In this document: positions 1 through 6,057 of the stretch, piece after piece
How positions within the stretch are numbered: position 1 is the stretch's first letter
How the letters are laid out: every line of letters starts with the position of its first letter
Assembly (NCBI GenBank): GCA_964584245.1
Contig: CAZOZK010000040.1
Location: 1-9,438 of the forward strand
DNA: 9,438 nucleotides
Direction: 5' to 3'
Origin: CAZOZK01 sp964584245
Lineage (GTDB): Bacteria > Patescibacteriota > Microgenomatia > UBA1400 > PJMF01
Program-made: the position numbers and the translations under genes
Notes under the pieces: model-generated
Seen by the model: only the letters and a program-made list of their open reading frames with translations
The model's database searches: none
What the model was told of the DNA's origin: nothing

Positions 1-10
1 GATTAAATTC

Positions 11-2128
11 ATGAGGAGACCTGAGGAAAAAATACCACAAAGCGGTCAAAGTGATTCCCATGAGATTAGTCCAGAAGTTGTTAAAGCTCGTGAACTTCAG
101 AACTACATAACGCAGCTGCAGACTTTGGCAAATTTGGTTAACAATAGAGCTTTAGTTGAAAAAGCTGGCAAAAAAAATGACAAAGAAAAACTAAGTCCTG
201 TTTCCCCTCCTCTCAAAGATTTAATGTTGTGGCTGAGTAATGAAATCCTTAAAATAGGAGATCCTAGGTTTAAAAAAAAAGACTGTGGTATTCGGCTAGA
301 TATAATTCCCCATTGTGCACTTTTGGCTGTCATACAACTTTCAGATGGGGATTATCAGGATTTAATTGATTTAGCTGAGGGTATTTTAAACCCGAGCACC
401 CAGAAATTTTTTCAAACACTTTTTTCCAAAAAAGATCAGGAAAAACTACATCGTTTTATTGAAAGGGTTATTACACTTCGGTTACCTGTATCAACATTAT
501 TGAACAGACAGTGTTTAACAGATATCTACAATGAATTATTTTTAGATACTAGGGTGAATGATGAGAGTACAGAGTTTCTTATTTTACTAGATACTTTTGA
601 GTCATATGCAAAAACCATGATTTATTTAGCTCACCTCGATACTTCAAATCAACAGCCTACTGTATCTAGAGCACTTGTAGCAGCGGCTCGTGAGTGGCTA
701 GCACTGTTGACTAAGGCTACAAAAGAAGTCTTTGCTGGGCAAACTTATAGTATCCCTAATTTTTCTTTTTACGATGAACTAATGTATTATAGAGTTGATT
801 TTTTTGCTCTGCTTGAATCTCACATTTTATTATCATATCCTCTAGAAGAATTAGAAGTGTCCCCATCAACCCTTGAAAGTATGTTACTTGAAATACTCAC
901 TGAGTTAGAGTTTGAGATAGATTTTTCTCAGAATACCACCGTCAAAAATAAATTTGAGTTTGAGAAAATGATTCTGTCAACATCAGAGATAGTTGACTAT
1001 ACAGAGAAACTTATAGAAGAGCTCTCTGTGAAACATAAAATGTTCCTAGTATTAAAAAATGAAAGTACAGCTAGTACTTACAATGAGCAAACATTAAAGG
1101 ATATTCATGAATATCTTTCAATTTTAGATATGTTGAACTCATTGTTCATATTACTCCAGAATCGAGTTGATTTAGATCTAGTGCCAAGTGAAAAATTGAA
1201 AAAAAATATTTCTTTTTATAATTTCTTACAGTTAACCGAAAAAATTGCCCAAGTGCCAGGTCTTACAATGATTGTTATTAACGCACTTTCATTTTTTAGA
1301 CGAGAAATGCTTATACAAATTGAAAAGCTCACGCTCAAAAAAGGTGATAATAATACTACAAGGGAAAAGAAGGTTGAATTGAAAAAAAGCATTTCAAAAA
1401 TAGATACGACAATACATATCTATTCTAGTTTTCTTTTGTCACATACCTGGTATGTATACTCAGAAACTCGAAGTCAAATGAGAACTGAAGAAGAGTTTCT
1501 AGCTAGTGATGTGAAAGATCTGTATTCTAAGGTACTTACTAGTCTTATGTTTCCTCTTTTTGAAGGTGAAACTGCTTTTGATAGATTCTTAAAAGCTCAT
1601 ACGAAGAAAAATGGGCATGAAAACATTCAAGTAACTGTAGGAAGAGAAATTAATTCATTTTCACATGATTGGAATATTCTAAATGTTGACCCTCCTCTAC
1701 TACTCTGTTTGAGAAAAGCACCAAATGCTGTAACTGAAAAAATTCCAGAAACTTATGAATTTGTACTTATTGGCATAGGAATTCACATAACTTTCTCTGT
1801 GTTAACGAGTGTAAATCATGAAAAACTTGCTGTTGGCAATTCTCATTTTTCTATAAACTCTGCAGTCTTGCCAGATGAAGTGTGGGACACCGTACAAAGG
1901 ATATCTGATAAAAAGGCATCAAATGCTCACATATTTGACGTATTAAAAGTGATTGGCTTTGGAGGTTCTGATGCTGATTTTGTTTCTGTTACCTCAGAAT
2001 TGATTATTCAATTTGAAAGTAGAAAAAAAATCTATCTACGAGCAGTCGAAAATGCACGTGACATTGATATTTCTGAAAGTGGTGATGGATTTGATGATGA
2101 TACCAAAGATACGGATGGAATATTGTAA
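11..2128 (+). CDS. Large hypothetical soluble protein (705 aa), possibly 5'-partial
   Basis: I do not recognise this protein. It is rich in Lys, Glu, Leu and Ser, with long stretches that read as amphipathic helices. I see no signal peptide, no membrane segment and no Walker, HTH or zinc motif. The N-terminal 60 residues are polar. The region around residues 540-680 has more strand-like hydrophobic runs (for example YEFVLIGIGIHITFSVL) and may be a separate globular domain. The C-terminus is very acidic (GDGFDDDTKDTDG). ATG at 11 is the first Met, but the frame is open to the left window edge and no SD lies in the 10 bases before it, so the true start may be further left. A sample at 901-960 has 18/60 G+C against 31/60 at 6901-6960 in the pseudouridine synthase gene, so base use differs. 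It is likely cytoplasmic and accessory or lineage-specific; function unknown. Confidence 0.8.
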   Translation: MRRPEEKIPQSGQSDSHEISPEVVKARELQNYITQLQTLANLVNNRALVEKAGKKNDKEKLSPVSPPLKDLMLWLSNEILKIGDPRFKKKDCGIRLDIIPHCALLAVIQLSDGDYQDLIDLAEGILNPSTQKFFQTLFSKKDQEKLHRFIERVITLRLPVSTLLNRQCLTDIYNELFLDTRVNDESTEFLILLDTFESYAKTMIYLAHLDTSNQQPTVSRALVAAAREWLALLTKATKEVFAGQTYSIPNFSFYDELMYYRVDFFALLESHILLSYPLEELEVSPSTLESMLLEILTELEFEIDFSQNTTVKNKFEFEKMILSTSEIVDYTEKLIEELSVKHKMFLVLKNESTASTYNEQTLKDIHEYLSILDMLNSLFILLQNRVDLDLVPSEKLKKNISFYNFLQLTEKIAQVPGLTMIVINALSFFRREMLIQIEKLTLKKGDNNTTREKKVELKKSISKIDTTIHIYSSFLLSHTWYVYSETRSQMRTEEEFLASDVKDLYSKVLTSLMFPLFEGETAFDRFLKAHTKKNGHENIQVTVGREINSFSHDWNILNVDPPLLLCLRKAPNAVTEKIPETYEFVLIGIGIHITFSVLTSVNHEKLAVGNSHFSINSAVLPDEVWDTVQRISDKKASNAHIFDVLKVIGFGGSDADFVSVTSELIIQFESRKKIYLRAVENARDIDISESGDGFDDDTKDTDGIL

Positions 2129-2253
2129 GCAGACATTTATTTTGCGGTACTATCATTAGTGTGTACCAAGAGGATGAAATTTCCACCGCTGAACTTGAAT
2201 TGAGAGTTGATTGTGTGGCTGATGATTTGGAAAATACTAGTGATGGCGAGTGA
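2101..2253 (+). other. Open tail in another frame, continuing past the 705-aa stop
   Basis: In the frame one base back from the 705-aa gene, the sequence is open from 2101 to a TGA at 2251-2253 (50 codons). The last 34 codons read like protein (ISVYQEDEISTAELELRVDC and on to an acidic end) and resemble the acidic C-terminus of the upstream gene in composition. The tail could be the true C-terminus of that protein separated by a -1 frameshift (mutation or sequencing error) somewhere in 2101-2128. It could also be a tiny ORF starting at GTG 2161, or chance. There is no slippery heptamer in the right phase, so programmed frameshifting is not supported. Confidence 0.3.
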
Positions 2254-2287
2254 GGTTCAATTTTATATTTGAGTTTCCTCACTCGCC
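2245..2287. terminator. Perfect 11-bp inverted repeat between convergent genes
   Basis: GGCGAGTGAGG at 2245-2255 is matched perfectly by CCTCACTCGCC at 2277-2287, with a 21-nt AT-rich loop. It lies between the 3' end of the 705-aa gene and the convergent hsp20 gene, the usual place for a bidirectional transcription stop. Neither strand has a T-tract after the stem, so it is not a canonical intrinsic terminator. It may instead protect 3' ends. The left arm overlaps the TGA of the open tail. A second CACTCGC copy follows at 2289-2295. Confidence 0.45.
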
Positions 2288-2326
2288 ACACTCGCAACTT
2301 GCAGGTTTTAACTTGAGTTCAAGCGC

Positions 2327-2746
2327 TTACTTCCCCACTGCCTTGACAGTCAATTTCTTTGGCTTACTTGCCTCAGCTTTTTTGAATGTGACAGTGACAA
2401 CGCCGTGCTCAACTTGAGCAGTTGGCTCATGGTTGAAGTCAAGCATACCGGGAACAGCTACCTTGTATGAGTAGTTCCAAGAGGATTTACTATAATGTTT
2501 TTTTGTTGGATCCTCTTTTTCTTCTTCTTTCTTTGCTTGAATCCACAGAACGCCTTTTTCGAAAGTGATATCGACTTTATCTGCAGATACACCGGCCACA
2601 TTGGCACGAACCACTACTTCATCTTGTGTTTCGTAGAGATCGAGATTGTTGATATCCGCTGACAAAGCAGTAGAAAAATCATCATCCCAAAAATCTGGCC
2701 ATCGACTGAGCATTCTGTTTGCTGGAGTCCATCGTATGATTGACAT
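2327..2746 (-). CDS. Small heat-shock protein, Hsp20/alpha-crystallin family (139 aa)
   Basis: ATP-independent holdase chaperone that binds unfolding proteins and keeps them refoldable; cytoplasmic, probably oligomeric. The short N-terminal arm (1-32) has the aromatic residues usual for the family (RWPDFWDDDF). The alpha-crystallin domain runs from about 33 to 125, beginning LDLYETQDEVVVRANVAGV and ending with the last strand HGVVTVTFKK, in place of the usual G-V-L-T-I. The C-terminal extension holds an L-x-V motif (KLTVK), the equivalent of the I-x-I motif that docks subunits. Length is typical of bacterial class A Hsp20. An SD (GAAAGGA, minus strand, 2757-2751) lies 4 nt before the ATG. The gene is transcribed alone, with its own promoter and CIRCE operator upstream. 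Family assignment is secure; the specific paralogue name is not. Confidence 0.95.
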   Translation of the reverse strand: MSIIRWTPANRMLSRWPDFWDDDFSTALSADINNLDLYETQDEVVVRANVAGVSADKVDITFEKGVLWIQAKKEEEKEDPTKKHYSKSSWNYSYKVAVPGMLDFNHEPTAQVEHGVVTVTFKKAEASKPKKLTVKAVGK

Positions 2747-2790
2747 GTTTTCCTTTCTTGTGCTTTTTGCAACTTAGTTTTTTCTGCAAT

Positions 2791-2817
2791 TTAGCACTCG
2801 TATTATTTAATTGCTAA
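2791..2817. promoter_or_regulatory. CIRCE operator (HrcA-binding site) of hsp20
   Basis: TTAGCACTC (2791-2799), nine bases, then AATTGCTAA (2809-2817). The CIRCE consensus is TTAGCACTC-N9-GAGTGCTAA. The left arm is a 9/9 match, the right arm 7/9, and the spacer is exactly 9. It sits directly downstream of the hsp20 -10 box and covers the predicted transcription start, where bound HrcA would block transcription. Established knowledge: HrcA/CIRCE usually controls groESL and dnaK operons. No hrcA gene is in this window. Confidence 0.88.
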
Positions 2818-2818
2818 A

Positions 2819-2848
2819 AATATACTACAAACTGGCAGTCTTTGTCAA
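2819..2848 (-). promoter_or_regulatory. hsp20 promoter (sigma70 type)
   Basis: On the minus strand, a perfect -35 TTGACA (2848-2843) is followed after 17-18 nt by GTATAT/TATATT (2825-2819) as -10. Predicted start of transcription falls near 2812, inside the CIRCE element, giving a leader of about 65 nt with the SD near its end. Confidence 0.75.
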
Positions 2849-2884
2849 CAACTGCTAACTTGGCGTAAACATCACTTTTTACAA

Positions 2885-2914
2885 TTGTTATTGTTCTTCC
2901 ACACATGTTATACT
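2885..2914 (+). promoter_or_regulatory. Promoter of the ZIP transporter gene, extended -10
   Basis: TTGTTA (2885-2890) stands 18 nt before TATACT (2909-2914). The latter is preceded by TG one base away, making an extended -10 (TGTTATACT). Transcription should begin near 2921, only about 2 nt before ATG 2923, so the message would be nearly leaderless. The 11-mer CATGTTATACT recurs at 8964-8974. Confidence 0.6.
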
Positions 2915-2922
2915 ATATGCAT

Positions 2923-3852
2923 ATGATTAACATCTACGAACTATGCATCTCTAGTAACAACTCATTTTTATGCTCTCAGAATCTATATTGGGTCTATGCA
3001 CTTCTAGCTACAATTGGTATTAGTATCACTTCATTAGTTGGAATTTTTGCACTTAGTCTGCGCCATAAAACTCTAGAAAAAATCTTACTGTTCCTTGTTG
3101 CTTTTTCTGCTGGCACAATGCTTGGTTCATCATTTTTTCATCTGTTTCCTGAGTCACTCGAAAACTTGCCAGCGCAACTTACCTTTCAGCTCGCTTTTTT
3201 GAGTTTGGTTGTTTTTTTCCTGATAGAAAAAATCTTGCACTGGCACCATTGCCACGATGCCGACTGCCACACCCACACTATTGGGTATATGAATTTATTT
3301 GGAGATGGCCTACATAATTTTATTGATGGATTGTTGATTGCTGCGACTTTTAGTGTTTCTATTCCGCTGGGTATTGCTGCCACAATTGCGATTATGGCTC
3401 ACGAAATTCCTCAAGAAATCGGTGACTTTGGTGTACTTCTCCACTCTGGATTTTCTAAGAAAAATGCAATACTTTTTAATTTGGTGTCTGCGCTTGCTTC
3501 AGTTGCAGGTGCACTTGTGGGCATACTTTTATTGGAGCAAGTAACATCGCTGAGCAACTATTTATTGCCAATTGCCGCAGGTAGCTTCTTGTACATTGGT
3601 GCTGCAGATTTACTGCCAGAGCTTCGCAAGGAAAAAAATCGTGCTCGACTTATTGGTCTAGTCATAGTTTTTCTGCTTGGTGCCGGAATCATGCAAGGGA
3701 TGCAACTGATGATGCCTCACGCTCATGGTGAAGAAGAACAGCAACATAGTGTTGGTGATCACGACGAGGAGCATGAAGATGAGCAGGGTCACGAGGGCGA
3801 GCCCTTCGATGAAGATCATGAAGGTGAAGAAGCAATCAATTATCTAGAGTAA
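2923..3852 (+). CDS. ZIP-family divalent metal transporter (about 309 aa)
   Basis: Membrane transporter moving zinc or related divalent metals into the cytoplasm. Residues are numbered from an upstream in-frame ATG at 2905. The ZIP pore motifs are intact: HNFIDG in TM4 (H137, N138, D141) and HEIPQEIGD in TM5 (H166, E167, E171, D174), the LIV-1-like binuclear site pattern. A His/Cys-rich cytoplasmic loop (HWHHCHDADCHTHT, 112-125) lies between TM3 and TM4 as in the family. About eight hydrophobic segments lie between 28 and 268. The last 45 residues are an unusual acidic, His-rich tail. ATGs at 2905, 2917 and 2923 are all in frame. I chose 2923 because the -10 box (2909-2914) overlaps the region just after the first ATG, and none has an SD. 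Metal specificity and direction are not shown by sequence. Confidence 0.93.
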   Translation: MINIYELCISSNNSFLCSQNLYWVYALLATIGISITSLVGIFALSLRHKTLEKILLFLVAFSAGTMLGSSFFHLFPESLENLPAQLTFQLAFLSLVVFFLIEKILHWHHCHDADCHTHTIGYMNLFGDGLHNFIDGLLIAATFSVSIPLGIAATIAIMAHEIPQEIGDFGVLLHSGFSKKNAILFNLVSALASVAGALVGILLLEQVTSLSNYLLPIAAGSFLYIGAADLLPELRKEKNRARLIGLVIVFLLGAGIMQGMQLMMPHAHGEEEQQHSVGDHDEEHEDEQGHEGEPFDEDHEGEEAINYLE

Positions 3853-3894
3853 TTCAAAGATTTTCTTGAGAAACTGTTTTCGTGAAGTCGAGTG

Positions 3895-3903
3895 TGCTAC
3901 ACT
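3895..3903 (+). promoter_or_regulatory. Promoter of the anchored four-Cys protein gene
   Basis: TGCTACACT is an extended -10 (TGn then TACACT, 3898-3903). No good -35 lies at the usual spacing. Predicted start is near 3910, giving a leader of about 30 nt that contains the SD. Confidence 0.45.
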
Positions 3904-3927
3904 TTATATAGAACATAATTTCTTATG

Positions 3928-3934
3928 AAGGGAG
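3928..3934 (+). promoter_or_regulatory. Shine-Dalgarno that decides the start at 3940
   Basis: AAGGGAG lies 5 nt before ATG 3940. It would fall inside the coding sequence if the upstream ATG at 3925 were used, so 3940 is the likely start. Confidence 0.75.
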
Positions 3935-3939
3935 TTCAA

Positions 3940-4779
3940 ATGTTAGAGTCAGAAGTCAAATCAGAATCAAATGAATCGTTGGAAAGCATGGATGAATCTA
4001 CTCAAGTTTCAAGTATGGCAACTAGATCAACAGTGAGTACTCTCGCGAGTGATATTCCATCAACCCAAAAATCAAAAGGTACACAAAATTTTATTGGTAT
4101 TGTATTTTTAGGTTTATTTTTAGTGCTTGGATTGCAGTTTTGGCAAATAACAACCATGCGGTCAGAATTAGATGAAATTAAAAGTACTAATCCAGATCAG
4201 AAAAAAATGGTAGTTAGCCAAGAATCTGGTGATGAAGTAGAATCTGCAGACGAAAGTCCTTTCGCAGAAATTAATCTCGATAAAAAGGCAGATGAAGTGG
4301 TAGAAGATACTGATAGCACAGGCGAATCTGAGCAAGTATCAGGAAAAATCATTTCAGTGAACAATAAGTCAATCAGCTTACCAGAGGGCTGGCAAGTTAC
4401 CAGTGAATATTCGCTGACCGAAAGCAAAGAACCATATTTCTGTTGGAATGATAGCACCTCAGGCATGGCAGATTGTGAAGTAGTCCTGATCAAGAATACT
4501 ACTTCAGGTGTCGAGGCTGCGATTTCATATCCTCACATGATGAGTTGGGCTGGTGGTTCAATTAAAACCTATCCAAAAAATAGTTCTACATTATTTTTGG
4601 GATCAATGTCGCCAATTGAAACTATGTACGCAGACGCGAGTTTAACAGATCCATATACTGTAAGCATTTGTTCAGCGTCTGATATTTGTTTGAGCTCAAA
4701 CCTGCAGCGAATGGGCAAAGATGGGCAAACCCAATTAAAGTACGTTACTGAATTGATTCAGGGACTGAGAGTGCTCTAA
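3940..4779 (+). CDS. Single-pass membrane-anchored protein with a four-Cys outer domain (279 aa)
   Basis: I do not recognise the family. Residues 1-49 are a Ser/Thr/Glu-rich cytoplasmic tail. Residues 51-70 (FIGIVFLGLFLVLGLQFWQI) are one membrane anchor. A short heptad-like stretch follows (MRSELDEI), then a very acidic linker to about 132. The rest is a globular domain predicted to lie outside the membrane, starting at GKIISVNNKSISLPEGW. It holds Cys168, Cys179, Cys244 and Cys250, whose pairing (C-x10-C and C-x5-C) suggests two disulfides. The phrase SLPEGW recalls surface-associated proteins of CPR bacteria that start a domain with 'I.LP.GW', but that is only an impression. It follows the ZIP gene in the same direction with its own promoter and SD, and is convergent with efp. 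Function unknown. Confidence 0.85.
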   Translation: MLESEVKSESNESLESMDESTQVSSMATRSTVSTLASDIPSTQKSKGTQNFIGIVFLGLFLVLGLQFWQITTMRSELDEIKSTNPDQKKMVVSQESGDEVESADESPFAEINLDKKADEVVEDTDSTGESEQVSGKIISVNNKSISLPEGWQVTSEYSLTESKEPYFCWNDSTSGMADCEVVLIKNTTSGVEAAISYPHMMSWAGGSIKTYPKNSSTLFLGSMSPIETMYADASLTDPYTVSICSASDICLSSNLQRMGKDGQTQLKYVTELIQGLRVL

Positions 4780-4809
4780 AGTCTAGAAATTTTGAAGCTT
4801 CAGTAACTC

Positions 4810-5373
4810 TTACGCTCTCGACACGTACGAAAGTGTGTCAGTATCAACAATCACTTTTTCTCCAGTTTTGATGAAGAGTGGTGCGTAGACTTGAAGTCCC
4901 GTTTCCAAAGTAATTGTCTTTTTTGCAGCGTTAACGGTGTTACCCGCTACAGCATCAGGAGAATCAGTGACTGTGAGCGTGACTTTTGATGGCAGGGTTA
5001 CTGCCAGAGCAGTCTCATCATCAAAAAGTACGTAGACTTTGACTTCAGGTGTCAAAATTTGCAATTTTCCCTCGAGTAAATCTGCAGAGAGCGAAACTTG
5101 TTCGTAACTTCGTGGATCCATAAAAACGAGGTCTTCCCCATCGGTGTACAAGAATTGCATTTCACGAGATTGTAAATCAATAATTTCAACTTGTTCTGCA
5201 CTTTTAAAAGTTTCTTCAATAACCGCGCCGGTAATAAGATTTTTCATGCGCACAACACAGACACCGCCACCGCGTCCTGGGTGATGAAAAGCAGTGCTCA
5301 GCACTTGCTGTGGTTTTCCTTTGTGTTGAATGTAGGTGCCTTTTGATAAGGCAGTGACTTTATATTTAGGCAT
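4810..5373 (-). CDS. efp: Translation elongation factor P (187 aa)
   Basis: Binds the ribosome between the P and E sites and relieves stalling at polyproline stretches. All three domains are present: the KOW-like domain I (1-64), OB domain II (about 65-128) and OB domain III (129-187), with the family signature ETGLQVYAPLFIKTGEKVIV near 157-176 and the end YVSRA. Length matches the family (about 185-190). The domain I loop reads HHPGRGGG, so the tip residue that is Lys34 in E. coli is Arg34 here. EpmA-type beta-lysylation is therefore not possible, while rhamnosylation by EarP or use of unmodified Arg remain possible; no earP or epmA is in the window. ATG 5373 has no SD and lies 7 nt after a good -10. 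It is convergent with the anchored-protein gene and downstream of the three-TM gene on the same strand. Confidence 0.97.
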   Translation of the reverse strand: MPKYKVTALSKGTYIQHKGKPQQVLSTAFHHPGRGGGVCVVRMKNLITGAVIEETFKSAEQVEIIDLQSREMQFLYTDGEDLVFMDPRSYEQVSLSADLLEGKLQILTPEVKVYVLFDDETALAVTLPSKVTLTVTDSPDAVAGNTVNAAKKTITLETGLQVYAPLFIKTGEKVIVDTDTLSYVSRA

Positions 5374-5375
5374 GA

Positions 5376-5393
5376 TCTGGATTGTAATCCAGA
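5376..5393. promoter_or_regulatory. Perfect dyad over the efp -10: candidate operator
   Basis: TCTGGATT-GT-AATCCAGA is a perfect inverted repeat with 8-bp arms and a 2-bp centre. The efp -10 (TACAAT on the minus strand, 5386-5381) sits at its centre and the dyad ends 2 bp before the start codon. This geometry suits a homodimeric repressor. It could alternatively form a 7-bp hairpin in a read-through transcript from the gene upstream. Confidence 0.5.
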
Positions 5394-5409
5394 ATTGTCA
5401 AATTGGCAA
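5381..5409 (-). promoter_or_regulatory. efp promoter, leaderless geometry
   Basis: On the minus strand, TTGCCA (5409-5404, 5/6 to consensus), a 17-nt spacer, then TACAAT (5386-5381, 5/6). The -10 ends 7 nt before ATG 5373, so transcription should begin at or next to the start codon. This is the best-formed promoter of the leaderless set. Confidence 0.75.
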
Positions 5410-5430
5410 TCTTTGTCTGGGGTTTTGGTT

Positions 5431-5811
5431 TTATAATCGGCCAGTCACAATCGCAAAATTAACTCCCAGTTGAATAAAAATCAGCACCAGCAGTGCAAAA
5501 ATGAGGAAGCTAAATGCTGATGCAATTATATTTGAGTCGATTTTGTTTGATTTAACTAGACTTAGCAAAGAAAATAAAATCGAAAAGATAAAAAATAACG
5601 ATACTGTATAACCAAGAACAAACACATTTAAATACACCATATTTAGTCGAATTATTCGCGCTAAATTTTGCTGAATGTGGGCAAGAATTTCAAAAAATAC
5701 CCACAGCGAACTGACAGTCAGCAATGACATTTGGATAGATTGAATGAGTCTATCGTTTGGGGTTGGTTGCTCAACGTTTTTTATTGTGGGTTTGAATGCA
5801 GATTTTCCCAT
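5431..5811 (-). CDS. Hypothetical three-TM membrane protein (126 aa)
   Basis: Not recognised. A polar N-terminus (1-22, MGKSAFKPTIKNVEQPTPND) precedes three hydrophobic segments at about 25-45, 58-86 and 95-120, separated by short basic loops (ARIIRL and KSNKID). This points to a small inner-membrane protein with no visible catalytic motif. A weak SD (AAGG) lies about 10 nt before ATG. It follows the 58-aa Cys-containing gene by 29 nt on the same strand and probably shares its message. Both are small membrane proteins, so a two-part membrane complex is conceivable, but this is inference only. Confidence 0.75.
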   Translation of the reverse strand: MGKSAFKPTIKNVEQPTPNDRLIQSIQMSLLTVSSLWVFFEILAHIQQNLARIIRLNMVYLNVFVLGYTVSLFFIFSILFSLLSLVKSNKIDSNIIASAFSFLIFALLVLIFIQLGVNFAIVTGRL

Positions 5812-5840
5812 ACTTATTTGCCTTGATTATTTTAACTATA

Positions 5841-6017
5841 TTATTTAGTATGTTGCTGATTTCGTTGGTTTGCAAAGTCTTTGAGCCAAACCAATAGCCC
5901 TCCTGTCACTGGGCCGGCCGTTAATAATGCCAACTGGAAAATTTGATGAATTTGCACACCGCAACTGCCATTTAAGGTACAGACTGGAATTTGAAATGCT
6001 GCACAGGCCATGCACAT
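5841..6017 (-). CDS. Small Cys-containing single-TM protein (58 aa)
   Basis: An unbroken minus-strand frame from ATG 6017 to TAA 5841-5843. The N-terminal 20 residues hold Cys2, Cys5, Cys13 and Cys19 (MCMAC, then PVCTLNGSC), followed by His24. One membrane segment covers about 26-45 (IFQLALLTAGPVTGGLLVWL), and the protein ends in a hydrophilic tail rich in Gln, Asn and Lys. A perfect TATAAT lies 10 nt before the ATG, and the next gene starts 29 nt after the stop, so it looks like the first gene of a two-gene operon. A second in-frame ATG at 6011 would remove Cys2. No SD is present for either. Four Cys could bind a metal or form disulfides. No family recognised. Length and composition fit a real gene better than chance, but conservation was not tested. 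Confidence 0.68.
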   Translation of the reverse strand: MCMACAAFQIPVCTLNGSCGVQIHQIFQLALLTAGPVTGGLLVWLKDFANQRNQQHTK

Positions 6018-6027
6018 ATGTATTTGT

Positions 6028-6033
6028 ATTATA
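6028..6033 (-). promoter_or_regulatory. -10 box (TATAAT) for the 58-aa / three-TM operon
   Basis: Perfect TATAAT on the minus strand (6033-6028), 10 nt before ATG 6017, with only a poor -35 (GAAACA at 17 nt). Predicted start is near 6021, giving a leader of about 3 nt. It is divergent from, and overlaps the footprint of, the Nmad1 promoter at 6043-6051. Confidence 0.6.
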
Positions 6034-6042
6034 CCTCTTTTT

Positions 6043-6051
6043 TGTTACACT
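6043..6051 (+). promoter_or_regulatory. Extended -10 promoter of the Nmad1-like gene
   Basis: TGTTACACT: TG, one base, then TACACT (6046-6051). It ends 6 nt before ATG 6058, with no SD, so the transcript is predicted to start at the AUG. The -35 region is weak (TTGTAT, 6024-6029). Confidence 0.6.
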
Positions 6052-6057
6052 GTTTCT

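Noticed and set aside
2101..2128. Programmed -1 frameshift
   Set aside because: No X-XXY-YYZ heptamer in the reading phase; a mutation or read error would explain the open tail better.
2004..2297. 97-aa minus-strand frame across the end of the 705-aa gene and the hairpin
   Set aside because: Mostly antisense to the coding end of the 705-aa gene, with odd Ser/His-rich composition and no start signal; a shadow frame.
4793..4802. Palindrome TGAAGCTTCA between the convergent 3940 gene and efp
   Set aside because: No loop, no T-run and only 10 bp; it cannot serve as a terminator hairpin and may be chance.
6010..6057. Longer N-terminus for the Nmad1-like protein
   Set aside because: Contains the promoter of the gene and the promoter of the divergent 58-aa gene; no SD; ATG 6058 fits the promoter and the family.
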